Positions 41,325-49,126 of a stretch of DNA of 64,000 nucleotides are shown in pieces. The stretch comes from JANWXD01 sp037446115. Its GTDB lineage: Bacteria; Acidobacteriota; Terriglobia; Bryobacterales; Bryobacteraceae. The notes under the pieces were generated by a model that worked only from the letters and a program-made list of their open reading frames with translations, searched no databases and was not told the DNA's origin. Made by a program: the position numbers and the translations under genes. Where the stretch lies: the NCBI GenBank assembly GCA_037446115.1, contig JBBIJF010000014.1:48494-112493 (forward strand), written 5' to 3'. The first letter of the stretch is position 1; the number at the start of each line of letters is the position of its first letter.

Positions 41325-41798
41325 GTGAGAGCTCCCCTCGCCCGCTGGATGGTTTTCAGTTCCGTGGCCACAGCCGCGAGCTTTTCGGCACAGCCTCTCG
41401 AATTCCCCCACAACACGCACGTGGCCGCAGGACTGGAGTGCCGCGATTGCCACACCGGCGTGGAAAGCCGTGCCGCGGCCGGGATCCCCTCTCTGCGAAA
41501 GTGCATGCTGTGCCACGCGCGCATCGGTGCCGGACGGCCGGGAATCGAAGCGCTCCGCAAGCTGGCGGCGGACCGGCGGGAAGTGCCCTGGCAGCGGGTT
41601 TACCAATTTCAGCCCACCGCGCAGGTCAAATTTGTCCACGCCGCCCATACGCGGGCCGGTATCGAGTGCCGCACGTGCCATGGCGCCGTCGAACAGATGA
41701 CCGTGGTCCGGCCCGTGATCCGCCACACCATGGGAACCTGCCTTGGTTGTCACCGCCGGCGGGGCGCCAGCACCGAGTGCGTCACCTGCCATCTTTGA
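41325..41798 (+). CDS. Periplasmic pentaheme c-type cytochrome (ActA-like)
   Basis: About 157 residues with five CxxCH heme sites: CRDCH, CMLCH, CRTCH, CLGCH and CVTCH, the last one residue from the C-terminus. From GTG 41325 the protein begins with an Arg-containing n-region and hydrophobic core (WMVFSSVATAASFSA), a good signal peptide. ATG 41349 is an alternative with a weaker signal and no ribosome site. Isolated His residues (FPHNTH, FVHAAHTRAG) are probable second axial ligands. Class III cytochrome fold is likely. Position directly before a Mo-like, Fe-S and NrfD gene set matches ActA of alternative complex III. Confidence 0.83.
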   Translation: MRAPLARWMVFSSVATAASFSAQPLEFPHNTHVAAGLECRDCHTGVESRAAAGIPSLRKCMLCHARIGAGRPGIEALRKLAADRREVPWQRVYQFQPTAQVKFVHAAHTRAGIECRTCHGAVEQMTVVRPVIRHTMGTCLGCHRRRGASTECVTCHL

Positions 41799-41808
41799 GG
41801 GAAACCGG

Positions 41809-43986
41809 ATGGACCGCCGTGACTTTTTCCGCCTCGTGGGAACCACCTCCGGAGGGATAGTAACCGGCGCCTGCGGCAGGCGGTCCCGCGAGATCTTGCC
41901 GCTTCTGGTGCCCGAGCGCGAGATCGTCCTCGGCGAAGAGCAGTGGCGGCCGGCAGTCTGCCAGCAGTGTTGTGCCGGATGCGGCATCATTGTGCGTCTG
42001 ATGGAAGGCGAGCGGATCGTGGAAACGCCTCAGGGCAAGGCCCGTGAGCGCATCGCCGTCGTCAAGAAGATCGAAGGCAACCCGCTCGACCCGGTGAGCG
42101 GCGGTCGGCTGTGCGCACGCGGACAGGCGGCCGTGCAGTCGCTTTATCACCCTGACCGCCTGCGCCAGCCGATGCGGCGCACGGGGCGGCGCGGAGAGGC
42201 GCGCTTTGAGCCTGTTTCCTGGGAAGAGGCAATCGCCGGAGCCGCCGCGCTCATCGAGAAGGCGGCGGCGGACCCGGCGCGCATCCTCTGGCTGGGACCG
42301 CCCCTGGCCGGTACGCGGTCGTTCACGGTGGCGGCATTCCTGACGGCGTTGGGTGCCCCGGCCGCGAGCACAATCGGCCTGGGTGATTTCACCGTCGAGC
42401 GCGAAGCCGCCGAACTGGCCTTCGGATGGAGAGGTCTGCCCGTGTATGAAATTCAGGACGCCGACGTGGTCCTCAGCATCGGGGCCGACTTCTTGGGCGG
42501 CTGGATTTCGCCCGTGTTCTACTCCCGGCGGTTCGGGCAGATGCGCCAGGGCCGGCCGGGCCGTCGCGGGCGCTTGATTCACGCCGAGTCGCGCTTCTCG
42601 CTGACGGCCGGCGCCGCCGACGAGTGGTTACCGGTCCGGCCGGGCGGCGAGCAGGCCTTGGCGCTGGCGCTCGGCCACGTCCTGGCTGCCGAGAAACTGG
42701 TGCGGGACGAGCCGGCGGTGCGTAGGCTCCTCGAAAGTTTTGCGGCGGCCGATTTCGAGGCCGCAGTCGAGCTCGCGGGGCTCCCGAGTTCACGAACTGC
42801 CCGCGTTGCTCGCGCTCTGGCCGGAGCCGAACGGGCGGTGGTGCTCGCGGGCGCCTCCATCGTCCAGACCAATTCGCTCGAGGCAGTGGTGACCGCGAAT
42901 CTATTGAACTGGCTGCTCGGGGCCGTCGGTCGTGCCGGGGGCGTCTTGCCTCCGCCCGAACCGCCGGATCCGGCCCTTGAGCACACCCGACCCCGGTTTG
43001 ACAACTTCCTGTCGCGGCTGGAGGCGGCGCAATTGGTGCTGCTCGATGGCGTCAACCCTGCCTACGCCCTGCCCTCCAGCGTGCCGCTGCTCGAAAAAGC
43101 GCCGGCTGTTGTCAGCTTCACGCCGTTCCTGGACGACAGCGCCGTTTACGCCGACTGGATTTTACCCGACCACGCTTGGCTTGAGAAAGAGAGCGTGCTG
43201 GTTCCTCCAGTGAGCCCTATGCCGGCGATGAACGGATCGGCCGCGCTGGTCCAGCCCCTTCATGGGACGCGGCCGCTGGAACAGATCCTTGTCGAGTTGG
43301 CCAAACGGCTGGACAAAAACATCGAAGCCGACAGCGCCGGGCGGGCGTTCGAACGCGCCTTCGCCCTCAGAAAGCCGGCTGGCGAGTGGGAAACGGCTGC
43401 GGAGTTTCGGGACTTCTGCCTGCGCCAAGGCGGCTGGTGGGAAAGCGCGGGACCCCAGATGCCTGCCAAGGCACCGCCCGAGCCGCCTCCATTCACCCCC
43501 GCGGAGTTCACGGGGGATCCGGCGGAGTTTCCTCTGCACTTTTTGCCCTATCCGTCGGTTCAGTTCGGCGAGGGCTCCGGCGCCCACTTGCCGTGGTTGC
43601 AACAGCTGCCGGACCCGGTTTCGAGCGCCATGTGGGGCCTCCCCGTCGAGGTCGACACGGGCACGGCGCGTCGGCTGGGACTCGCTACCGGGGACATCGT
43701 TCGAGTGGTGTCACCCCAAGGCGCCATCGAGGCACCGGTGTACGTGAACCCGGCCGGGCTGCCCGGCGTCGTGGCGATGGCGTGCGGCCAGGGACACAGC
43801 CACTATACGCGGTATGCCTCGGGCCGGGGAGCAAACCCGCTTGCGCTCGCGGCGCCGGCCGTCTCGCGCGGCTGCGGCGTTTTTGCCTTCGGCGCCACCC
43901 GCGTACGACTGGAGAAAACCGGCCGGCGAGGCGGCCTGATTCAGTTTTCGTTCATGGACCGGGAACCCGCGATCGAGCGTCGCTAA
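41809..43986 (+). CDS. Molybdopterin-oxidoreductase-like subunit of an alternative complex III (ActB1-like)
   Basis: 725-residue exported protein. The N-terminus is a Tat signal (MDRRDFFRLVGTTSGG) that ends in a lipobox-like IVTGAC, so it may be a Tat lipoprotein. CQQCCAGC plus the Cys of GRLCARGQ form a [4Fe-4S] site. The segment DADVVLSIGADFLGGWISP is the version found in Act/Qrc-type proteins that no longer bind molybdenum, and no Ser/Cys/Asp metal ligand is obvious there. It probably serves as a structural or electron-relay subunit. It lies 10 bases after the pentaheme gene and 12 before the Fe-S gene. ATG 41809 begins the Tat signal. Confidence 0.83.
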   Translation: MDRRDFFRLVGTTSGGIVTGACGRRSREILPLLVPEREIVLGEEQWRPAVCQQCCAGCGIIVRLMEGERIVETPQGKARERIAVVKKIEGNPLDPVSGGRLCARGQAAVQSLYHPDRLRQPMRRTGRRGEARFEPVSWEEAIAGAAALIEKAAADPARILWLGPPLAGTRSFTVAAFLTALGAPAASTIGLGDFTVEREAAELAFGWRGLPVYEIQDADVVLSIGADFLGGWISPVFYSRRFGQMRQGRPGRRGRLIHAESRFSLTAGAADEWLPVRPGGEQALALALGHVLAAEKLVRDEPAVRRLLESFAAADFEAAVELAGLPSSRTARVARALAGAERAVVLAGASIVQTNSLEAVVTANLLNWLLGAVGRAGGVLPPPEPPDPALEHTRPRFDNFLSRLEAAQLVLLDGVNPAYALPSSVPLLEKAPAVVSFTPFLDDSAVYADWILPDHAWLEKESVLVPPVSPMPAMNGSAALVQPLHGTRPLEQILVELAKRLDKNIEADSAGRAFERAFALRKPAGEWETAAEFRDFCLRQGGWWESAGPQMPAKAPPEPPPFTPAEFTGDPAEFPLHFLPYPSVQFGEGSGAHLPWLQQLPDPVSSAMWGLPVEVDTGTARRLGLATGDIVRVVSPQGAIEAPVYVNPAGLPGVVAMACGQGHSHYTRYASGRGANPLALAAPAVSRGCGVFAFGATRVRLEKTGRRGGLIQFSFMDREPAIERR

Positions 43987-43998
43987 GGAGGATTTTGC

Positions 43999-44709
43999 AT
44001 GGAAGAGAGACGAACCCGGACGCCGCGCTGGGCGATGGCGATCGATCTGGATCGCTGCACGGGCTGCGAGGCCTGCGTCGTCGCCTGTCACGCCGAGAAC
44101 AACCTGCCGCTGTCGACTCCCGAAGAAGCGGCCAAGGGGCGGGCCGTCCACTGGATTCGTGTGGACCGCTACTGGGAAGGTGAGTTTCCTGACATTCGCT
44201 TGAAATACATGCCGGTGCTGTGCCAGCACTGCGAGCACGCCCCCTGCGAGCCGGTCTGTCCCGTCTATGCGACCTATCACACCGCCGACGGGCTCAATGC
44301 GCAGGTCTACAACCGCTGCATCGGCACCCGCTACTGCGCGAATAACTGCCCTTACAGCGTGCGCTTCTTCAATTTCTTCGAGCCGGTCTGGCCCGCACCG
44401 CTCTCACTCGGTCTCAATCCCGACGTAGCGATTCGGCCCGGCGGCGTCATGGAAAAGTGCACCTTCTGCGTCCAGCGGATCAAGCGGGCACGGCGGGAGG
44501 CGAGCCTCGAAGGCCGACCGCTCCGCGACGGCGATGTTCAGCCCGCCTGCGCCCAGTCCTGCCCGGCCGAAGCCATCGTCTTCGGAGACCTGGCCGACCC
44601 GGACAGTGAGGTCTCGCGCCGGGCCGGATCTGCCCGTAGCACCCGTTTGCTCGAAGACCTTGGGACCGAGCCCAAAGTCTTCTACTTGTCCCGGTTGAGC
44701 TCGCGCTGA
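43999..44709 (+). CDS. Fe-S electron-transfer subunit (ActB2/NrfC-like) with one probable [3Fe-4S] cluster
   Basis: 236-residue multi-cluster ferredoxin subunit. The groups are CTGCEACVVACH, CQHCEHAPCEPVCP, CIGTRYCANNCP and CTFCVQRI with CAQSCPAEA. In the third group the second Cys is replaced by Thr (CxGT instead of CxGC), the substitution linked to a [3Fe-4S] cluster in alternative complex III. The other three should be [4Fe-4S]. AAGGAGG lies 7 bases before ATG 43999. The stop overlaps the NrfD start by one base (TGATG). Confidence 0.9.
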   Translation: MEERRTRTPRWAMAIDLDRCTGCEACVVACHAENNLPLSTPEEAAKGRAVHWIRVDRYWEGEFPDIRLKYMPVLCQHCEHAPCEPVCPVYATYHTADGLNAQVYNRCIGTRYCANNCPYSVRFFNFFEPVWPAPLSLGLNPDVAIRPGGVMEKCTFCVQRIKRARREASLEGRPLRDGDVQPACAQSCPAEAIVFGDLADPDSEVSRRAGSARSTRLLEDLGTEPKVFYLSRLSSR

Positions 44710-46052
44710 TGGACCGCACCGCCGACTCCACCCCTGTTCTGGGCCCCGAGCGAGTTGCCCGAAGGGAACAGATCTTCGCGGACCTGCTCGGCCCCCTGGA
44801 AAGTGTCGGGCGCCGGTGGGTGTTGGCCGCGACCGTCTCGGCGGCATTCGTCGCTTGGGCGGCCTTTGCCTGGGCCTGGCAGCTCCTCCACGGCATCGGC
44901 GTAGCCGGCATCCGCCGGCCCGTCTTTTGGGGGTTTTACATCGTCAATTTCGTGTTCTGGATCGGCATCTCGCACGCGGGCACGCTGATCTCGGCGATCC
45001 TGCGCCTGACCGGAGCCACCTGGCGCAAGCCGGTTACGCGAGCGGCCGAAGCCATCACCGTGTTCGCCCTGATGATCGGCGCCATGTTCCCGATCATCCA
45101 CCTCGGCCAGGCGTGGAAGTTCTACTGGCTGATTCCGTACCCAAATGAGCGCTTGATCTGGCCGAACTTCCGCTCGCCGCTTCTCTGGGACGTGACCGCC
45201 ATCTTCACGTACCTCTCGGCCAGCTTCCTCTACCTCTATCTGCCCCTGATCCCGGACCTCGCGTTGCTCGCCGGTCGCTCGCACGGCCTGCGCAGGCGCC
45301 TCTACTGCCTGCTCTCGCTCGGCTGGCGCGGGAGCAGCCGTGAATGGCACGCCCTGGAGCATGCAATGAAGCTGATGGCTGCCGTCATTCTGGCCGTCGC
45401 AGTCTCCGTGCACACCGTGGTGTCCTGGGACTTCGCCATGGCGATCACACCAACCTGGCACAGCACAATCTTCGGTCCGTACTTCGTCGCAGGCGCCATC
45501 TTCAGCGGCATCGCCGCCCTGGTCATCGTGATGGCTGCGTTGCGGCGGTTTCTGGGTTTTCACAACTACCTCCTCCCAGTCCACTTCGACAACCTTGGCA
45601 AGTTGCTGCTGCTGATGAGTCTCGTCTGGACATACTTCACGGTCGCGGAATACCTGACCATCTGGTACGGCAAACAACCCGCCGAGTATGTCATCCTCCA
45701 GGAGCGCGTTTACGGCTCGTATGCACCGTACTTTTGGGCCATGGTGGCCCTGAACTTCGTCCTTCCGTTCTTGTTGCTAGGCATCAGGCGCTGGCGGACC
45801 ATCGGCTCCGTCACGCTGTGCGGGTTCACCGTGCTGGCCGGGATGTGGATCGAGCGCTATCTGATCGTGGTCAGCACGCTGAGCCGGCCGCGCCTGGCCT
45901 CGGCCTGGGGCTCCTACAGCCCCAGCTGGGTCGAGATCTCGATTACCGCCGGAACGTTCGCCGGCATCGTACTGCTGTACCTAGTATTCTCCAAGCTCTT
46001 CCCGGTGATTGCCGTTTGGGAGTACGAGGATGTATCTGGTCGCCCGCTTTGA
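44709..46052 (+). CDS. NrfD/PsrC-type quinol-interacting membrane subunit (ActC-like)
   Basis: 447-residue inner-membrane protein with about ten helices. WGFYIVNFVFWIGISHAGTL is the classic helix 2 of NrfD/ActC proteins, where the His near its end lines the quinone site. AEAITVFALMIGAMFPIIHL, SVHTVVSWDFAMAITPTWHS and FHNYLLPVHFDNLGKLLLL continue the family pattern. It takes electrons from quinol and passes them to the Fe-S and cytochrome subunits. It overlaps the DUF3341 gene by 23 bases. Confidence 0.92.
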   Translation: MDRTADSTPVLGPERVARREQIFADLLGPLESVGRRWVLAATVSAAFVAWAAFAWAWQLLHGIGVAGIRRPVFWGFYIVNFVFWIGISHAGTLISAILRLTGATWRKPVTRAAEAITVFALMIGAMFPIIHLGQAWKFYWLIPYPNERLIWPNFRSPLLWDVTAIFTYLSASFLYLYLPLIPDLALLAGRSHGLRRRLYCLLSLGWRGSSREWHALEHAMKLMAAVILAVAVSVHTVVSWDFAMAITPTWHSTIFGPYFVAGAIFSGIAALVIVMAALRRFLGFHNYLLPVHFDNLGKLLLLMSLVWTYFTVAEYLTIWYGKQPAEYVILQERVYGSYAPYFWAMVALNFVLPFLLLGIRRWRTIGSVTLCGFTVLAGMWIERYLIVVSTLSRPRLASAWGSYSPSWVEISITAGTFAGIVLLYLVFSKLFPVIAVWEYEDVSGRPL

Positions 46053-46530
46053 CGACGAAGATCTGGTCGCCCCCGCTTGCTTGGCGCTCCTCGAAGCAGG
46101 CTTCCCGGCGCGCACCATCGAGGTATTCTCCCAAAGGCCGGTCCGGTTACCCGAGCCATTATTCGCCCCGCGCCCGAGTCGGATGCCGCTGGCTGCGGTG
46201 CTCGGCGCGCTCGTCAACGGCGGTCTGGCCACGGCCTTCATGTTCTATACGCAGCGTGACTACCCCATCGTAACCGGCGGCATGCCCCTGCGCTCGTGGT
46301 GGGCCACAGGCGTCATCACCTACGAGTTGACGATGGCAGGTGCGGTGGCGGGTCTGGTTCTCGGCTTTCTGTGGGAGTCCGGGCTGCTACGGCGGAGGCG
46401 GGCGCCGGCGCCCGAGGAGCACGCCGTCATCCTGCGCCTGGAGTGCTCCCCGGAAGACGGCGCGGCTGTGACGGTGCGGCTTCGTCAGCTCGGCGCCAGG
46501 GACGTGCGGCGGCTTGAGGAGGCGGAATGA
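46030..46530 (+). CDS. DUF3341 membrane protein (ActD-like)
   Basis: 166-residue protein with an N-terminal ferredoxin-fold-like half (YLVARFDDEDLVAPACLAL, FPARTIEVFSQRPV) and two transmembrane helices, one starting at MPLAAVLGALVNGGLATAFM. The C-terminal soluble end HAVILRLECSPEDGAAVTVR resembles an ActD repeat. ActD is a small structural subunit of alternative complex III. ATG 46030 is the only start that gives the conserved MYLVARF opening. Genes overlap on both sides (23 bases upstream, 4 downstream). Confidence 0.82.
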   Translation: MYLVARFDDEDLVAPACLALLEAGFPARTIEVFSQRPVRLPEPLFAPRPSRMPLAAVLGALVNGGLATAFMFYTQRDYPIVTGGMPLRSWWATGVITYELTMAGAVAGLVLGFLWESGLLRRRRAPAPEEHAVILRLECSPEDGAAVTVRLRQLGARDVRRLEEAE

Positions 46531-46859
46531 CTTTCCGGCTTGCGTTGGGCCTCCTGTTAGTGACCGGCGCCGTGGCGGGAGCCGCTTCTGTCCCACCTTG
46601 GGAGAAACGCTCGCGCCGAGCCCGAGATCTGTTCCTCGAGTACTGTTCAGTCTGCCACGAACTCTATAAGCCCAAGAGCTCGAAGACCGGTCCCAGCCTC
46701 GCGCGCTTCAAGAAACTGCCGCCCGAGCGCGCCCGGCCGTTTCGCGCCTACATCATGACCTTCATCCGCGGCGGCACTCCGAACATGCCGGCGTTCGGCC
46801 GTATCCTCACCGAAGAGGAGATGCAGCTACTCGCCGACTATCTGCTCACAGCGCCGTAG
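46527..46859 (+). CDS. Monoheme cytochrome c (ActE-like)
   Basis: 110-residue class I cytochrome c with a signal peptide (FRLALGLLLVTGAVAGA), heme site CSVCH (Cys40, Cys43, His44) and Met axial ligand in NMPAFGRILTEEEM. It would carry electrons from the complex to a terminal oxidase or to the next bc-type complex. Four-base overlap (ATGA) with the DUF3341 gene. No lipobox is seen, unlike some ActE proteins. The Act-like series ends here; no ActF homolog follows. Confidence 0.88.
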   Translation: MTFRLALGLLLVTGAVAGAASVPPWEKRSRRARDLFLEYCSVCHELYKPKSSKTGPSLARFKKLPPERARPFRAYIMTFIRGGTPNMPAFGRILTEEEMQLLADYLLTAP

Positions 46860-46900
46860 GCCGGCTCGCAAGACCTGCCGCGGAAGCCTGAGCGCCCGGA

Positions 46901-46943
46901 ACTTTTACGAACGTTCCGTCGAACATATTGGGGTGAGGGAGCA
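46901..46943 (+). repeat. 43-bp element, copy 2 (upstream of the Rieske gene)
   Basis: Begins ACTTTTACGAACGTTCCGTC, containing the palindrome GAACGTTC, and ends GGTGAGGGAGCA. It matches 41073-41115 at 34 of 43 positions. GGAACTT (46898-46904) and CCGTC (46916-46920) recall extracytoplasmic-function sigma elements, but the spacing of 14 bases from GGAAC to CGTC is shorter than usual. The end supplies a ribosome site for ATG 46951. Confidence 0.7.
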
Positions 46944-46950
46944 AACCTTG

Positions 46951-47448
46951 ATGCAACCGCCGGACGAAGAACGCCGGAATTTCTGTGTGGCCTGCATCTA
47001 CGCCCTGTGGGGCGCCATCACCGCCGCTTTGGGGGTGCCGGCGGCGGCCTATCTGCTTGCCCCTCCGCGGGCACGCCAGGAAAGTGACTGGGTCGAAGCG
47101 GGTGAAGTCGCCCGCCTCCCCGTCGGCGTCCCGGAAGAGGTCGTTTTCCGGCGGATCCGGCGGGACGGATGGCGCGTGGTAAGCGAGAAGGCCTCGGCGT
47201 GGGTTATCCGGCGGCACGACGGCTCCCTCACCGCCTTTGCCCCTCAGTGCACCCATCTCGGCTGCGCCTATCAGTGGGACGAGCACAAGCAAAACTTTTT
47301 GTGCCCCTGCCACGCTTCCACCTTCGATCTGGAAGGGAACGTGCTCTCCGGTCCGGCGCCCCGCGCACTGGACCGCTACGCCGTCCGCCTCGAAGGAGGA
47401 AAGTTGCTCCTCGGGCCGGTCCGGTCTTCCAGGAGTGGGGCCGCGTGA
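46951..47448 (+). CDS. Rieske [2Fe-2S] protein
   Basis: 165-residue quinol-oxidising complex subunit. An N-terminal membrane anchor is preceded by RRNFCVACIYALWGA. The Rieske cluster motifs are CTHLGCAYQW and CPCHASTFD, each giving one Cys and one His ligand plus the Cys pair that forms the disulfide. GNVLSGPAPRAL matches the conserved Pro loop. ATG 46951 has GGGAG 9 bases upstream; GTG 46933 is an alternative six codons longer. The stop overlaps the cytochrome b start (GTGA). Confidence 0.93.
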   Translation: MQPPDEERRNFCVACIYALWGAITAALGVPAAAYLLAPPRARQESDWVEAGEVARLPVGVPEEVVFRRIRRDGWRVVSEKASAWVIRRHDGSLTAFAPQCTHLGCAYQWDEHKQNFLCPCHASTFDLEGNVLSGPAPRALDRYAVRLEGGKLLLGPVRSSRSGAA

Positions 47449-49070
47449 GGCGTACCTTCGCAAGGCTCCTGGGATGGCTGGAGCACCGCGTGGGACTCGA
47501 AACCGCGGCCAGAAAGTTTCTTTACGAAGACGTCCCCGCTTCGAGCGGCTGGCCGCAGGTCTTTGGTAGTGTAGCCCTGTTCCTTTTCCTGGTGCAGGCT
47601 TTTACCGGACTTCTGCTGGCCTTCAATTACGCGCCCACTCCCGGTGACGCCTACAACAGTCTGCAGTACATCATCCGGGAGGTAACTGCCGGCCGGCTCA
47701 TTCGCGGACTGCACCACTGGGGCGCCAGCATGATGATCATCGTGGTGGTGCTCCATATGACTCAGGTCTTTCTTTGGGGAGCCTACAAAAAGCCTCGCGA
47801 AGCCACCTGGATCGTAGGCGTTGTTCTCTTGTTGATCACGCTCAGTTACGGACTCACCGGATATCTGCTCCCTTGGGATAACCGAGCCTATTGGGGCACC
47901 GTTGTAACTACACAGCTTGTCACGAAAACTCCGCTGATCGGGCCCTATCTTGGAAGACTTCTTGGGACGGATGGCAGTATCGGAGTCGTAACTTTCACTC
48001 GCTTTTACGCTCTTCATGTCCTTTTGCTGCCGCCGTTGACGACGTTCTTGATCGCGCTCCACGTGTACCTGGTCCGCAAACACGGTGTGACCCCTGCGCC
48101 GGGCGACGCGGCGCCCCGCAAGAAATTCTTCCCGGAACAGGTCTTCAAGGACACCGTGGCGATTTTTGCGGCGTTCGCGGTCCTGTTTTTGCTCGCCGTG
48201 GTCGCCGAGGCGCCTCTGGAGCGGCTGGCGGACCCCACCGACACCACCTACATCCCCCGCCCGGAGTGGTATTTTCTGTTCCTGTTCCAGCTCTTGAAAC
48301 TGTTTCAGGGTCCCTTGGAGGTACTTGCCAGCACCGTACTGCCCATGGCTGCCGTGGCGGTCCTTTTCGCCGTGCCGTTCGTGGACCGCACCCGCCTGCG
48401 GCGCGTGACCGAACGCACGGCGGCCTTAAGCCTTGTGGCGCTGTCCGGGGTCGCCTGGACAGGTCTGACCGTCGCCGCCGTCGTCACCACCCCGCGGCCC
48501 ACCCAGGGCAGCGCAAGCGGGGGCGTGAGCGAGTGGCAGGCCCTCTCCCCGGAGGAACTCGCCGGGATCGGCTATTTCCGCCGGGAAAATTGCGCCGCCT
48601 GCCACAGCGTGGGGGAAGGGGGCGCGAAAATCGGACCAGACCTGGCCCACACGGCAATCCGCAAGGACGCTGCGTGGATGATTGCGCACTTCAAGAATCC
48701 GGCCGAGGTCGTGCCGGGCAGCTCGATGCCCCCGATCCAGCTCTCCGACGCCCAGCTGAACGCTCTAGCGGCGTTCTTGCTCCAACTGACGCCACGCAAC
48801 GCCCGTGCGCTCATCTCCGCCCCCGATTTCGCTGTGGAGGGCGCGATGATCTACCAGGCGAATCGCTGCGGCGCCTGCCACATCGTCAACGGCGTAGGCA
48901 TGAAAGTGGGCCCCCCGCTCAACGGTCTCCGGGGCCGCCGCAGCCGGGAGTGGGTGAGGGCACACTTTGTGGATCCGCAGAAGCTCTCGCCCGGGTCCAT
49001 CATGCCCCCCTACCGCTTTTCTCCGCGCGAGATGGAGCGGATCACGAACTATCTGATGGCGCTGCCTTGA
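47445..49070 (+). CDS. Cytochrome b fused to two cytochrome c domains
   Basis: 541-residue fusion. The N-terminal part is a b6-like cytochrome b: helix B with HHWGASMMIIVVVLHM (His pair 14 apart) and helix D with HVLLLPPLTTFLIALH (His pair 15 apart, as in b6). The quinol-site PEWY occurs in IPRPEWYFLFLF. After about residue 365 come two class I cytochrome c domains with CAACHSVGEGG and CGACHIVNGVG, each followed by a Met ligand region (GSSMPPIQL, GSIMPPYRF). With the Rieske protein this makes a compact bc complex carrying its own diheme c arm. GTG 47445 is coupled to the Rieske stop. Confidence 0.92.
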   Translation: MRRTFARLLGWLEHRVGLETAARKFLYEDVPASSGWPQVFGSVALFLFLVQAFTGLLLAFNYAPTPGDAYNSLQYIIREVTAGRLIRGLHHWGASMMIIVVVLHMTQVFLWGAYKKPREATWIVGVVLLLITLSYGLTGYLLPWDNRAYWGTVVTTQLVTKTPLIGPYLGRLLGTDGSIGVVTFTRFYALHVLLLPPLTTFLIALHVYLVRKHGVTPAPGDAAPRKKFFPEQVFKDTVAIFAAFAVLFLLAVVAEAPLERLADPTDTTYIPRPEWYFLFLFQLLKLFQGPLEVLASTVLPMAAVAVLFAVPFVDRTRLRRVTERTAALSLVALSGVAWTGLTVAAVVTTPRPTQGSASGGVSEWQALSPEELAGIGYFRRENCAACHSVGEGGAKIGPDLAHTAIRKDAAWMIAHFKNPAEVVPGSSMPPIQLSDAQLNALAAFLLQLTPRNARALISAPDFAVEGAMIYQANRCGACHIVNGVGMKVGPPLNGLRGRRSREWVRAHFVDPQKLSPGSIMPPYRFSPREMERITNYLMALP

Positions 49071-49126
49071 GAAAAGACGCCGTTTTCGGGTTAGATCCGC
49101 GCAGCCCGCGAGCAAATCTTGCGAGC

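Noticed and set aside
46898..46920. Extracytoplasmic-function sigma promoter at the second 43-bp element
   Set aside because: GGAAC and CGTC are present but 14 bases apart, shorter than usual, and copy 1 has GGCAC. Kept only as a hypothesis within the repeat finding.
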